This document shows, in pieces, positions 9,716 through 20,927 of a stretch of DNA of 64,000 nt. The notes beneath the pieces were generated by a model, which did not search any database, was not told the origin of the DNA, and was given only the letters and a program-made list of their open reading frames with translations. Location of the stretch: positions 17,863 to 81,862 of the forward strand of contig JAIEMQ010000003.1 in the NCBI GenBank assembly GCA_019752015.1, read 5' to 3'. Source of the stretch: Cyanobacteriota bacterium (GTDB lineage: Bacteria > Acidobacteriota > Vicinamibacteria > Vicinamibacterales > UBA2999). The position numbers and the translations under genes were made by a program. The first letter of the stretch is position 1. Every line of letters starts with the position of its first letter.

Positions 9716-9784
9716 CCAGTTCTTTAGACGCCGCCTGCCCCCAAAAGGGGCAGGCAGGTCTAATTGAGTTTACGCCTTTTTACC

Positions 9785-9812
9785 GGTTCCCGGATCCCGG
9801 CTCCCGGCTCCC
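9785..9812. repeat. Heptamer array (GGTTCCC, GGATCCC, 2x GGCTCCC)
   Basis: Four 7-bp units in tandem lie just downstream of the 9819-10832 gene, read on the minus strand. The same GGCTCCC unit occurs inside eno at 12736-12763. Confidence 0.85.
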
Positions 9813-9818
9813 GGTTTT

Positions 9819-10832
9819 CTAGCCCTTGACGGTGAACTTGATGTCCTGGGACAGCACCTTGTTGTTGTTCGCCTTGTCCGTGATCTTCACGTTCAGGCGA
9901 TAGCTGCCCTCTGCGAACGACGCCAGCGGGACGGTAATGCCGCCCGGGACCGGGAACTTCGCCGGGTCGAACTGCGGCGGCAGGTTGGCGGCGTTGGCCG
10001 TCTGCGGGTTGGTCTTGTTGAAGAACTTCTCGCCGGTGCCCTCGACCTTGTGGAACTCGTATTCGAGGAGCAGGTTCGGCTTGCCGGACGCGTCGAGGCC
10101 GGAGTTGTAGACCTGGAAGAAGATCGAAAGCTCGTCGGCCTTCTTGAATTCCATGTCCGGCGCGGGCAGCAGCTCCTGCATGCCGAACACGAACGGGCGT
10201 TCGCGCGCCTCGTCCTGACTCGGCGGCGCGCTCAGCATATTCACCTTGTCGGCGACGAGGATCGTGCTCGTGGCGAGCTCACCGTTGTAGAAGTCCGGCA
10301 CGGTGACCTGCGTCTTCAGCACGCCCATCTTCGGCACGGCGTTCTTCGGGGCCTTCTCGGGGAGGCGCTCCTTGAATGCAATGTAAACGTCGTAGGTGCC
10401 GGCGGTGGCCATGAACACGCGGTTGAGCTTGACGCGGCTCTCGCTGCCCAGCGCCGCGGCGGGGATGAAATGAATGTCGTCCCACGGATATTCGACCTTC
10501 TTGGCTTTCGGGTCGGGCGTGGCGGCCGGGTTGACAACGCGGACGTACATGGCGGCATCGGTCTTCGGCGCGTTGTTGACGGTAAGCACGAACGGCACGA
10601 AGGTGCGCTGCTCCTGCGACTTCATGAAGAAGGGTTCGAGCGTCATGGTGATATCGGTCGGCGCCGGCTGGCCGGCCATCACGCCATCGACGAGCTTGAC
10701 GACCTGCTCGATTTCCTGCTGCTCCTGCTTGCTGCGCTTCTGAGGCTTCTGCCCCGGCGCCTGAGCTGCCGCAAACGTTACGGAAACCACCAGCGCGACC
10801 ACCACTGCCATCGCACGCCGAATTGCCATCAT
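9819..10832 (-). CDS. Secreted protein, unknown function
   Basis: The 337-residue product begins with a clear signal peptide (basic start, hydrophobic core, cut after FAAA near residue 23). A Lys/Gln-rich stretch and predominantly beta sequence follow, including paired segments resembling Ig-like strands (YVRVVNPA, TYDVYIAFKERLP, SYRLNVKITDKANN). I recognise no enzyme motif. Similar exported proteins occur across Acidobacteria without assigned roles (from memory). AGGGGAG four bases before the ATG is a strong ribosome site, and a good sigma-70 promoter lies upstream at 10909-10937. An ATG one codon downstream is an equally possible start. Confidence 0.75.
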   Translation of the reverse strand: MMAIRRAMAVVVALVVSVTFAAAQAPGQKPQKRSKQEQQEIEQVVKLVDGVMAGQPAPTDITMTLEPFFMKSQEQRTFVPFVLTVNNAPKTDAAMYVRVVNPAATPDPKAKKVEYPWDDIHFIPAAALGSESRVKLNRVFMATAGTYDVYIAFKERLPEKAPKNAVPKMGVLKTQVTVPDFYNGELATSTILVADKVNMLSAPPSQDEARERPFVFGMQELLPAPDMEFKKADELSIFFQVYNSGLDASGKPNLLLEYEFHKVEGTGEKFFNKTNPQTANAANLPPQFDPAKFPVPGGITVPLASFAEGSYRLNVKITDKANNNKVLSQDIKFTVKG

Positions 10833-10858
10833 GGAACTCCCCTTATGCCGCGTTTTTT

Positions 10859-10886
10859 TGCCTTCTGCCTTGTGCCTTCTGCCTTT
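10859..10886. repeat. Heptamer array (TGCCTTN x4)
   Basis: There are four TGCCTTC/G/T units. On the minus strand they lie in the 5' leader of the 9819-10832 gene, between its promoter and its ribosome site. Confidence 0.85.
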
Positions 10887-10908
10887 CGCAGGCGCCGCAG
10901 ATCAACCG

Positions 10909-10937
10909 ATCATAGGGGTCTGCACGACCCAAGTCAA
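10909..10937 (-). promoter_or_regulatory. Sigma-70 promoter for the secreted-protein gene
   Basis: On the minus strand, TTGACT (10932-10937), a 17-base spacer and TATGAT (10909-10914) match consensus at five of six bases in each box. The predicted leader is about 70 bases and contains the heptamer array. Confidence 0.7.
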
Positions 10938-10992
10938 ACACTCTAAATCGTTGCAACCGTAGAGGCTTAGAGCGAATAAACGGTTACATCTG

Positions 10993-12285
10993 GTGATATG
11001 TTTTTCAGGCGTGATTGGCGATGACGTCCTCGTGATCGTGCTCGCCGGCGGCGCGGGCGAACGGCTCGCGCCGTTGACGCGCGAACGCGCGAAGCCCGCG
11101 GTCTATTTCGGCGGGCCGTATCGCATCATCGATTTCGTCCTGAGCAACTGCATCAACTCCGGGCTGCGGCACATCTTCATCGCCACGCAGTACAAATCGC
11201 TCTCGCTCAACCGGCACATTCGTCAAGGGTGGACGGTCGTGTCCGAGGAGCTCGGCGAGTTCATCGAGATCCTGCCGCCGCAGAAGCGTGTCGGCGAGCA
11301 CTGGTATCAGGGCACGGCCGACGCCGTGTATCAGAACCTCTACTCGATCATCCGCGAGGGTCCGCGCTACGTGGTGGTGCTCGCGGGCGATCACGTTTAC
11401 AAGATGGACTACCAGAAGATGCTCCGTTTCCACCAGGACATGGCGGCGGAGGTCACGCTGGCGGCGATCGAAGTGCCGATCGAAGACGGCCATCGCTTCG
11501 GCATTGTCGCGCTGGACGAGCGCGAGAAGGTCACCGGCTTCCTGGAGAAGCCCGCCAATCCGCCGGCGATGCCGGGACAGCCCGGACTCGCCATGGCGTC
11601 GATGGGCATTTACGTCTTCGACAGCGACGTGCTGATCAAGGCGCTCGAAGAAGACGCCGCCGATCCGGCGAGCCATCACGACTTCGGCAAGAACATCATT
11701 CCCTCGCTGATTGGCCACGGCCGCACCTACGCCTACGCGTTCTACGACGAGAACAAGAAGTCGGCGAAGTACTGGCGCGACGTCGGCACCATCGACGCGT
11801 ATTACGAAGCGCAGATGGATCTGTGCGGCGTCAATCCGGAGTTCAACATGTACGACCCGGAGTGGCCGCTGCGCACCTACATGCCGCAGGCGCCGCCGGC
11901 GAAGTTCGTGTTCGCGGAAGACGCGCGGCGCGGCGAGGCGCGCGACTCGCTGGTGTCGCAGGGCTGCATCGTGTCGGGCAGCCGGATTTACGGCAGCATC
12001 CTCTGCCCGAACGTGCGCGTGCACAGCTTCTGCACGGTGGAGGATTCGATCCTGATGCCCGGAGTGCGCGTCGGGCGCCACGCGCGGATCCGCAAGGCGA
12101 TTATCGATCGCGACCTCGACATCCCGCGCGGCGCGCTGATTGGATTCAATCCCGAGGAAGACGCGCGCCGGCATACCGTTTCCGAAAACGGCGTCGTCGT
12201 CGTCGCCGCGGGCGATGAGCCGTACGTCACGGCCATCAATGAAGCGGCTCTCAGACTCGAAGCAGAGGCGGATCGTAGAGGCTAG
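10993..12285 (+). CDS. glgC: Glucose-1-phosphate adenylyltransferase
   Basis: This enzyme makes ADP-glucose from glucose-1-phosphate and ATP, the committed step of bacterial glycogen synthesis. The N-terminal nucleotide loop is LAGGAGERLAPLTRERAKPA. It is followed by GGPYRIIDFVLSNC, the sugar site around WYQGTADAVYQN and GDHVYKMDY, and a C-terminal left-handed helix region (about 300-400; GSRIYGSILCPNVRVHSF). The length of 430 fits the family. The start is uncertain: GTG 10993 gives the longest form, and GTG 11011 gives a more usual N-terminus. No other glg gene is nearby; it precedes eno after a heptamer array. Confidence 0.93.
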   Translation: MICFSGVIGDDVLVIVLAGGAGERLAPLTRERAKPAVYFGGPYRIIDFVLSNCINSGLRHIFIATQYKSLSLNRHIRQGWTVVSEELGEFIEILPPQKRVGEHWYQGTADAVYQNLYSIIREGPRYVVVLAGDHVYKMDYQKMLRFHQDMAAEVTLAAIEVPIEDGHRFGIVALDEREKVTGFLEKPANPPAMPGQPGLAMASMGIYVFDSDVLIKALEEDAADPASHHDFGKNIIPSLIGHGRTYAYAFYDENKKSAKYWRDVGTIDAYYEAQMDLCGVNPEFNMYDPEWPLRTYMPQAPPAKFVFAEDARRGEARDSLVSQGCIVSGSRIYGSILCPNVRVHSFCTVEDSILMPGVRVGRHARIRKAIIDRDLDIPRGALIGFNPEEDARRHTVSENGVVVVAAGDEPYVTAINEAALRLEAEADRRG

Positions 12286-13644
<1,359 letters not shown>

Positions 13645-13666
13645 AACACGGAAACACAGACCCTCG

Positions 13667-14416
13667 ATGTACAAACTCGTTTTGCTTCGCCACGGTGAGT
13701 CAACCTGGAACAAAGAGAATCGTTTCACGGGTTGGACCGATGTCGATCTCACCGGGAAGGGACGCGCCGAAGCGCGCGAAGCGGGCCGCCTGCTGAAAGC
13801 CGGCGGCTTTGCATTCGACTTCGTTTACACATCGCTGTTGAAGCGGGCGATCTGGACGAGCGTGCTGGCTCTCGACGAGCTCGATCAGCTGTGGCTGCCG
13901 GTCGAGCGCGACTGGCGGTTGAACGAGCGCCACTACGGCGCCCTGCAGGGACTCAACAAGGCGGAGACGGCGGCCAAACACGGCGAGGATCAAGTGAAGA
14001 TCTGGCGCCGCGCTTACGCGATTGCACCGCCGCCGCTGACGAGCGACGACCCGCGGCATCCATCACGCGATCCACGTTACAAGAATCTTCCACAGTCGGA
14101 TCTGCCGCTGACCGAATCGCTGAAAGATACGGTCGCGCGCTTTCTTCCGTACTGGCACGAGTCGATCGCGCCGCGGATCAAATCCGGCGAGCGCGTGATG
14201 ATCGCCGCGCACGGCAACTCGCTTCGCGCGCTCGTGAAGTTTCTCGATAACATCTCCGACGAAGCCATTGTCGAGCTGAACATCCCGACGGGAGTTCCGC
14301 TCGTGTACGAGCTCGATGCGTCGCTCAAACCCCTGAAGAACTACTACTTGGGCGACCCGGAAGCGGCCCGGAAGGCCGCCGCGGCGGTTGCCAATCAGGG
14401 AAAGCCCGGCCGTTGA
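13667..14416 (+). CDS. gpmA: 2,3-bisphosphoglycerate-dependent phosphoglycerate mutase
   Basis: The 249-residue product interconverts 3- and 2-phosphoglycerate by way of a phospho-histidine. The catalytic motif [23 protein letters not shown] lies at residues about 6-28, with His at about 10. [12 protein letters not shown] and the second catalytic His in [13 protein letters not shown] are also present. The length matches the dimeric GpmA type. The ATG at 13667 is chosen because it begins right at the conserved [10 protein letters not shown]; the frame is open further upstream but overlaps eno. It lies 22 bases after eno, so the two glycolytic genes are probably one transcript. Confidence 0.96.
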   Translation: MYKLVLLRHGESTWNKENRFTGWTDVDLTGKGRAEAREAGRLLKAGGFAFDFVYTSLLKRAIWTSVLALDELDQLWLPVERDWRLNERHYGALQGLNKAETAAKHGEDQVKIWRRAYAIAPPPLTSDDPRHPSRDPRYKNLPQSDLPLTESLKDTVARFLPYWHESIAPRIKSGERVMIAAHGNSLRALVKFLDNISDEAIVELNIPTGVPLVYELDASLKPLKNYYLGDPEAARKAAAAVANQGKPGR

Positions 14417-14473
14417 TTGTCCTTTGTCATCCGCCCAAGTTACAGAAAAAGCACAACTTATAGCGTTCTTCCC

Positions 14474-14502
14474 TTGACAGGACCCTAGGCGAACCGTAGA
14501 AT
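14474..14502 (+). promoter_or_regulatory. Strong sigma-70 promoter
   Basis: TTGACA (14474-14479), a 17-base spacer and TAGAAT (14497-14502) give a perfect -35 and a five-of-six -10. It should drive the 14580 leader ORF and the 14639 gene, with a leader of about 70 and 130 bases respectively. Confidence 0.75.
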
Positions 14503-14579
14503 GCTCGCGGTTTTCCCAAAAGAATCGCCCGCCTGATGACGATTTGCGCTGATGTGCCGCCGACCGCCAGGGAGGTCTC

Positions 14580-14654
14580 ATGTCAGCCGCTGCCGACGGT
14601 CCCAGCCGCTTGGCGCATAAAACGGAGGGAGCCGTCCTATGGATGACGTCGTAA
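14580..14654 (+). CDS. Possible 24-codon leader peptide
   Basis: ATG at 14580 follows GGGAGG with a four-base gap, a near-ideal ribosome site, and reads 24 codons to TAA. The reading overlaps the start of the 14639 gene by 16 bases, so its translation could feed or block that gene. The peptide has no run of a single amino acid that would suggest attenuation. It is seen only as an ORF; it is unproven. Confidence 0.35.
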   Translation: MSAAADGPSRLAHKTEGAVLWMTS

Positions 14655-14962
14655 ACCGGTTCGCGCGTGAGCTGGCCGACTCAATTGCCGCCGCCGTTTC
14701 GGAGAGCGCGGAAGTCGAGGCCTGCCGCGAGCGCGCCCGGGCTGCCGGGTACGAGATGAAAGTGAATCTCGAAGCCGTCGTCGGTTTCGTCAACCGCGGA
14801 CAGCCCCAGACCGAAGGCGCGGACGCCGCGGCCAGGGGGGGCGTGCCGGCGTCGAAGGCGCTCGTGCCCCGCAAGCCGTTCGACATGACGGTGAACGATC
14901 GCCGCTTTCTGCGCTCCCTGAGGATCGCCGCGGAAGAGGTGAAGGTCGAAGAAGCGAATTAG
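14639..14962 (+). CDS. Small conserved soluble protein, unknown function
   Basis: The 107-residue product starts with a long helix (residues 1-35, VNRFARELADSIAAAVSES). A short strand KVNLEAVVGF follows, then a low-complexity Gly/Ala linker and a C-terminal MTVNDRRFLRSLRIA helix. The ending resembles short proteins often seen in acidobacterial genomes, to which I cannot attach a function. GGAGGG nine bases before the ATG is a good ribosome site, and a near-consensus promoter lies upstream, so it is likely well expressed. A second repeat palindrome covers the stop region and separates it from the mutase gene. Confidence 0.6.
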   Translation: MDDVVNRFARELADSIAAAVSESAEVEACRERARAAGYEMKVNLEAVVGFVNRGQPQTEGADAAARGGVPASKALVPRKPFDMTVNDRRFLRSLRIAAEEVKVEEAN

Positions 14963-14982
14963 GCGGGACTGAAGTCCCGCCT
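14961..14982. repeat. Palindromic hairpin element, second copy
   Basis: AGGCGGGACT, two bases, AGTCCCGCCT: the same 22-bp palindrome as 3207-3228 with one loop base changed. The CTCTAC that follows in both copies here contributes the start of the TACAAT hexamer of the mutase gene. Confidence 0.85.
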
Positions 14983-14983
14983 C

Positions 14984-14989
14984 TACAAT
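14984..14989 (+). promoter_or_regulatory. Leaderless -10 hexamer (TACAAT) of the mutase gene
   Basis: TACAAT is followed by six bases and the GTG start at 14996. No ribosome site is present, so the mRNA should begin at the start codon. The hexamer overlaps the right end of the palindromic repeat. Confidence 0.6.
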
Positions 14990-14995
14990 CAACCC

Positions 14996-16545
<1,550 letters not shown>

Positions 16546-16546
<1 letters not shown>

Positions 16547-17352
16547 TGGAGCCGCTCCTCAAAGTCGAAAACCTGAAAACGGTGTTCGGGCCGGTCGTGG
16601 CCGTGAACGACGTGTCGTTCGAGCTGCGCAAGGGTGAGACGCTCGGACTGGTCGGCGAATCCGGCAGCGGCAAGTCGGTGACCGCGTTTTCGATCATTCG
16701 TCTCGTCCAGGAGCCCGGCGAGATTGTCAGCGGCAGGATTCACTTCCAGGGCAGGGACCTGCTCGCTCTGTCGGAAGAGGAAATGCGACGGGTTCGCGGC
16801 GCCGGGATCGGATTCGTGTTCCAGGAGCCGATGGCTGCGCTCAATCCGGTGATGAAAGTGGGCGCGCACATTGCGGAGGCGCTGCTGGTGCACGGGCTCG
16901 CGTCGCGAGCCGACGCGCGCGGACGCGCCATTGAGCTGCTGCGGGCGGTGAAGATCGTCGATCCCGAACGGCGCGTCGACGACTACCCGCATCAACTGTC
17001 CGGCGGCATGCGGCAGCGCGTGATGATGGCGATCGCGCTGGCGTGCCGGCCGCCGCTCGTCATTGCCGACGAGCCCACGACCGCGCTGGACGTGACGGTG
17101 CAGGCGCAGATCCTCGATCTGCTGCGCGAGATGAAGCGGGCGTTCGATCTGTCGCTGTTGCTCATTACGCATGACTTCGGCGTGATCGCGGAGACCGCCG
17201 ATCGCGTGGCGGTGATGTATCGCGGCCAGATCGTCGAACAGGGACCGGTGCGCGACATCCTGCGCAACCCGCAACATCCCTATACACGCGGCCTGCTCGA
17301 CTCGATTCCCGGCGGGGAGCCCGGCACCCGCCTCCGCGGAGTATCGATCTGA
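16546..17352 (+). CDS. Peptide ABC transporter ATPase, DppD/OppD type, short C-terminus
   Basis: The 268-residue product is a complete nucleotide-binding domain: Walker [10 protein letters not shown]-loop FVFQEP, signature LSGGMRQR, Walker [14 protein letters not shown] and H-loop LLITHDF. Family members normally run to about 320 residues, with a Cys-containing tail after ALLASIPG. Here the protein stops at [15 protein letters not shown], so the tail is absent. The start overlaps the mutase stop (TGATG), and the stop overlaps the next ATG in the same way, implying coupled translation of three genes. No permease or binding protein gene is present. Confidence 0.9.
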
Positions 17353-18230
17353 TGCCGCTCGTCGAAGTCTGCAACCTCGTCAAGCACTTCGAGCGCGGCG
17401 GCGGTCTGTTCCGCGAGAAGACGATCGTGCGCGCGGTGGACGACGTGAGCTTTTCGGTTGATGAGGGCGAGACCTTCGCGCTGGTCGGCGAATCGGGCAG
17501 CGGCAAGAGCACGACCGGCCGCTGCATGCTGCGGCTGATCGAGCCGACGTCGGGCGAGGTGACGTTCCGCGGCGAGAACGTGCTGGGCTTCTCGAGCGCG
17601 CGGATGCGCGCCGCCCGGCGCGACATGCAGATGGTCTTCCAGGATCCGTATTCGTCGCTCAATCCGAGAATGCGCGCCCGCACCATTGTCGAAGAGCCGC
17701 TGGTGATTCACGACATCGGCTCGAAAGCGGAGCGCCGCGATCGGGTCGCGGATTTGTTCAGGCTGGTCGGCCTCGATCCCGCGCATCTCGAGCGCTATCC
17801 GCACGAATTCAGCGGCGGCCAGCGGCAGCGCATCGGGCTGGCGCGCGCGCTGGCGCTCAATCCGTCGTTCATCATCGCGGACGAACCGGTCTCGGCGCTC
17901 GACGTCTCGATCCAGGCGCAGGTGATCAACCTGCTGATGGATCTCCAGCAGCAGCTGAAACTCACCTATCTGTTCATTGCGCACGACCTCCGCCTGGTGC
18001 GTCACATCTCGAGCCGCACCGCCGTCATGTATCTGGGCAAGATCGTGGAGATGGGACCTACGGCGGACATTTTCGCCAACCCGCAGCACGCCTATACTCG
18101 CGCGTTGTTGTCGGCGGTTCCGGCGCTGGATCCCGATGCGCCACGGACGCGCATCGAGCTAGACCCCGCGCTGGTCAATCGCGAGGCGCCGCTGCGGCAG
18201 ATCAGCGAAGGACATTTCGCAGCCATCTAG
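17352..18230 (+). CDS. Peptide ABC transporter ATPase, DppF/OppF type, Cys segment missing
   Basis: The 292-residue product has Walker [10 protein letters not shown], the characteristic [16 protein letters not shown], signature FSGGQRQR, Walker [13 protein letters not shown] and LFIAHDL. The normal family ending is RI-x-L, then a Pro/Cys-rich segment, then PLREVAPGHxVAC. Here RIELDP runs almost directly into [12 protein letters not shown], so the Cys-rich block is gone while both flanks remain. It presumably pairs with the preceding ATPase. No membrane partners are encoded nearby, so the transported substrate is unknown. Confidence 0.9.
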   Translation: MPLVEVCNLVKHFERGGGLFREKTIVRAVDDVSFSVDEGETFALVGESGSGKSTTGRCMLRLIEPTSGEVTFRGENVLGFSSARMRAARRDMQMVFQDPYSSLNPRMRARTIVEEPLVIHDIGSKAERRDRVADLFRLVGLDPAHLERYPHEFSGGQRQRIGLARALALNPSFIIADEPVSALDVSIQAQVINLLMDLQQQLKLTYLFIAHDLRLVRHISSRTAVMYLGKIVEMGPTADIFANPQHAYTRALLSAVPALDPDAPRTRIELDPALVNREAPLRQISEGHFAAI

Positions 18231-18289
18231 GTCTAGGATCGTCGCGTCACCAGCGACGTCTCCAGCTGTGAGCGGGCGTCGCGGTGCGG

Positions 18290-18295
18290 TACAAT
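18290..18295 (+). promoter_or_regulatory. Leaderless -10 hexamer (TACAAT) of a nucleotidyltransferase pair
   Basis: TACAAT, six bases, then ATG 18302. The twelve bases TACAATCAAGTC differ by one from those before the pair at 37595. Confidence 0.6.
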
Positions 18296-18301
18296 CAAGT
18301 C

Positions 18302-18529
18302 ATGTCCGAAGCGGCCGCCTCTCGCGCCCTGCACGGTCTCACGCGCGACCAGCGCGAATGGGCCATCGCATCGGAGCGTTTATGGCAGCGCGCGCATGCG
18401 ATTGCGCGCCGCGCGCCCCAGGACGACGTCTCGGATCTCTATCACGCGCTGCGCTGCCTGGCGTTGACTCCATCGCAGCGCCTGGCCGCCGGTCTGCAAC
18501 GTGGACGTCTTCGCGCTCACCGAGGCTGA
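18302..18529 (+). CDS. Small partner protein of a nucleotidyltransferase (possible antitoxin)
   Basis: The 75-residue product is helical and basic (HGLTRDQREWAIASERLWQRAHAIARR, then DVSDLYHALRCLALTPSQRLAAGLQRGRLRA). It has no membrane segment or signal. It overlaps the start of the nucleotidyltransferase gene by 29 bases, a tight coupling typical of toxin-antitoxin pairs. The start at ATG 18302 fits the leaderless hexamer; the frame is open 18 bases further upstream. Its role as antitoxin or DNA-binding partner is inferred from position only. Confidence 0.6.
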   Translation: MSEAAASRALHGLTRDQREWAIASERLWQRAHAIARRAPQDDVSDLYHALRCLALTPSQRLAAGLQRGRLRAHRG

Positions 18530-18968
18530 GCGATCCCTTTTCTCCGCGCTCCGCGAGCGCGGCGTGTCGTATCTGATCGTCGGCCTCGGCGCCGCGGTGC
18601 TCGAGGGCGCCCCGGTCGCCACCCAGGATCTCGATCTGTGGTTCGAACGCATCGACGATGAGCGGATCCGGCTGGCGGCGGCGGATGCCGGCGGCTTCTG
18701 GATTCCGGCGTTCGGGATGCGGCCACCGGGATTCGGCGGCGACGGCCTGGCGCGGATCGACGTGGTCCTGACGGCGCACGGGCTGGAGCCGTTCGCGGTG
18801 GAATACCGGCGTGCCGTCGGGCATGTCATCGACGGCGTGCCGGTGACGGTACTGCCGCTCGATCGGGTGGTGGTCAGCAAGCGCGCGACGAATCGCGCCA
18901 AGGATGCCGCCGCAATACCCGCACTCGAGGCGACGCTGCGGGCGCGCGATCAATCGTCGGATCGGTAA
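18501..18968 (+). CDS. Nucleotidyltransferase-fold protein (AbiEii/DUF6036-like)
   Basis: The 155-residue product has the Pol-beta-type nucleotidyltransferase core. YLIVGLGAAVLEGAP provides the G-x-G loop, and QDLDLWF provides the paired acidic residues (D-x-D). A further part follows with RIDVVLTAHGLEPFAVEYRRA and VTVLPLDRVVVSKRATNRAKD, the usual end helix of the family. The start is GTG 18501. Relatives act as toxins that add nucleotides to tRNA or other targets, but many are uncharacterised. Two comparable pairs lie at 36.7-38.4 kb. Confidence 0.72.
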   Translation: MDVFALTEAERSLFSALRERGVSYLIVGLGAAVLEGAPVATQDLDLWFERIDDERIRLAAADAGGFWIPAFGMRPPGFGGDGLARIDVVLTAHGLEPFAVEYRRAVGHVIDGVPVTVLPLDRVVVSKRATNRAKDAAAIPALEATLRARDQSSDR

Positions 18969-19231
18969 TGCGCCGTCGTCCGGTTGTCGCGCAGCGACAA
19001 CGTGAGCTGCGAATTGTCAGACGACAACTCGTAATAGCGCAGCTGCTTCGTTCCCACCCACGACGGATTCGACGAGCCCTCGACGATGTGCGTCAACCGT
19101 TCCGCCGGCGGCGTCGGCGGCGATGATTTCGCAGGTGACGAGCTCCCATGAGCCGATCAGGCGGTCTTTCACCGACGCCTGAGCAATCAAGGCAGCAGGC
19201 AAAAGGCAGAAGGCAAAAATTAGTGCCTTCA

Positions 19232-19232
<1 letters not shown>
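18950..19232 (-). pseudogene. Decayed lipocalin-like secreted protein
   Basis: Reading leftward from ATG 19232, a signal peptide (MKALIFAFCLLPAALIAQAS) leads into VKDRLIGSWELVTCE, the usual start of a lipocalin-like domain. The frame then shifts near 19105. In the new frame THIVEGSSNPSWVGTKQLRYYELS appears, the usual end of that domain, closing at TGA 18950-18952. The middle of the domain (roughly 60-80 residues) is missing, so this is an internally deleted, frameshifted remnant. It overlaps the ends of both neighbours. Confidence 0.7.
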
Positions 19233-19939
<707 letters not shown>

Positions 19940-19945
19940 ATAAGA

Positions 19946-19951
19946 AGTCTA
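19946..19951 (-). promoter_or_regulatory. Leaderless -10 hexamer (TAGACT) of the ABC ATPase gene
   Basis: On the minus strand TAGACT is followed by TCTTAT and ATG 19939. There is no ribosome site. The octamer array at 19964-19995 occupies the -35 area. Confidence 0.5.
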
Positions 19952-19963
19952 CGCCGATGTTAG

Positions 19964-19995
19964 ATCAACAGTTCAACAGATCAACAGTTCAACAG
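19964..19995. repeat. Octamer array (ATCAACAG/TTCAACAG x4)
   Basis: Four alternating 8-bp units lie between the ATPase gene start and the J-protein stop. The same unit family forms the large array at 54713-54872. Confidence 0.85.
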
Positions 19996-20000
19996 ATTCA

Positions 20001-20822
20001 CTACTCGCAGAGCGCGTCGGCGAGTTTCTGGACTTCTTTCGAGCAATCCGGCGGCAGGCGGCACGACCAGTCGGCGGTGTCGACGACCACGACGGCGATT
20101 TCACCGGGGGCGTCGCTGCCTTGGCGCTGCCGCGAGTTGGCTTCGTTGGCCTTCGAGATCTCCGACTGCGGTGCGATGTTGCGCGCGAAGAGCGTCACGA
20201 CCACCGGCGACTTGCCGGCATGCACGCCGGCGCGCGACGCCAGCGTGTAGGCATCGGCAATCGCGGCGGCATCCGCCGACTCGACGACCTTGACCAGCAC
20301 GCGCGGCGGCGCCGAGCCCAGGAAACGCGCCTTCGCAACCGGCACCATCGCGAGATCGAATCCGCGCACCGCCGGCGTCTCGAGCTTGCCGTAAAGACCC
20401 TCCACGATCGCGCGCACGCGCCCGGCGATCGCGCGCTTGAGAATCACGTCGCGATCGGCGCGCACGCCGGCGAAACGGCCCTTCCCGCCGCCAGGCGGCG
20501 GTGTCTTGTACTCGGGTATTGGAGCGTCCGGCGGCGTCGCCCGCGGTGGCGGCGGTTCGGGCCGCGGCGGCTGAGGCTGGTGCGGCGGCGGCAGTCCTGC
20601 CGCGAGGCTCACGTCGTACTCCTCGCGAAGCGAGGGATCGGTCAGCGTCTTGTAAGCAACGGTGAGCTCCGCGGCGCGCGTCGACGCCATTTCCTGGAAC
20701 TCGGCGCCTAGGTGAATCACCTTGTCAGGGTGATACCGCGCAATCTCCCGGCGAAAAGCTTTCTTGATCGACTCAGCGTCGGCAGAAGGTTCCAGACCCA
20801 ACAATTCGTAATGAGTTTTCAC
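20001..20822 (-). CDS. J-domain (DnaJ-like) protein
   Basis: The 273-residue product starts with a J domain (residues 1-70): THYELLGLEPSADAESIKKAFRREIARYHPDKV. The HPD tripeptide needed to stimulate DnaK ATPase is intact. A Pro-rich linker (about 78-112) follows, then a C-terminal domain of unknown type (115-270; RAIVEGLYGKLETP, ARFLGSAPPRVLVKVVE) that ends with a Cys pair near WSCRLPPDC. There is no signal or membrane segment, so it is cytoplasmic. The start is a GTG at 20822. It is not DnaJ itself, as the Gly-rich and zinc domains are missing. It lies next to pilB, but a pilus role is only a guess. Confidence 0.85.
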   Translation of the reverse strand: MKTHYELLGLEPSADAESIKKAFRREIARYHPDKVIHLGAEFQEMASTRAAELTVAYKTLTDPSLREEYDVSLAAGLPPPHQPQPPRPEPPPPRATPPDAPIPEYKTPPPGGGKGRFAGVRADRDVILKRAIAGRVRAIVEGLYGKLETPAVRGFDLAMVPVAKARFLGSAPPRVLVKVVESADAAAIADAYTLASRAGVHAGKSPVVVTLFARNIAPQSEISKANEANSRQRQGSDAPGEIAVVVVDTADWSCRLPPDCSKEVQKLADALCE

Positions 20823-20836
20823 GGTGAGGCGGTTTT

Positions 20837-20926
20837 ACTTTTTACTTTTTACTTTTTACTTTTTACTTTTTACTTTTTACTTTTTACTTTTTACTTTTTA
20901 CTTTTTACTTTTGCCTTTTGCCTTTT
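20837..20926. repeat. ACTTTTT heptamer array, about 12 units
   Basis: Ten perfect ACTTTTT units, then ACTTTT and two GCCTTTT units, fill the space between the pilB stop and the J-protein start. On the minus strand this is A-rich (AAAAAGT) and may bend DNA or slip. Confidence 0.92.
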
Positions 20927-20927
20927 C

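Noticed and set aside
20837..20926. Repeat array as possible CRISPR
   Set aside because: Units are 7 bp with no spacers, and no cas genes are nearby.
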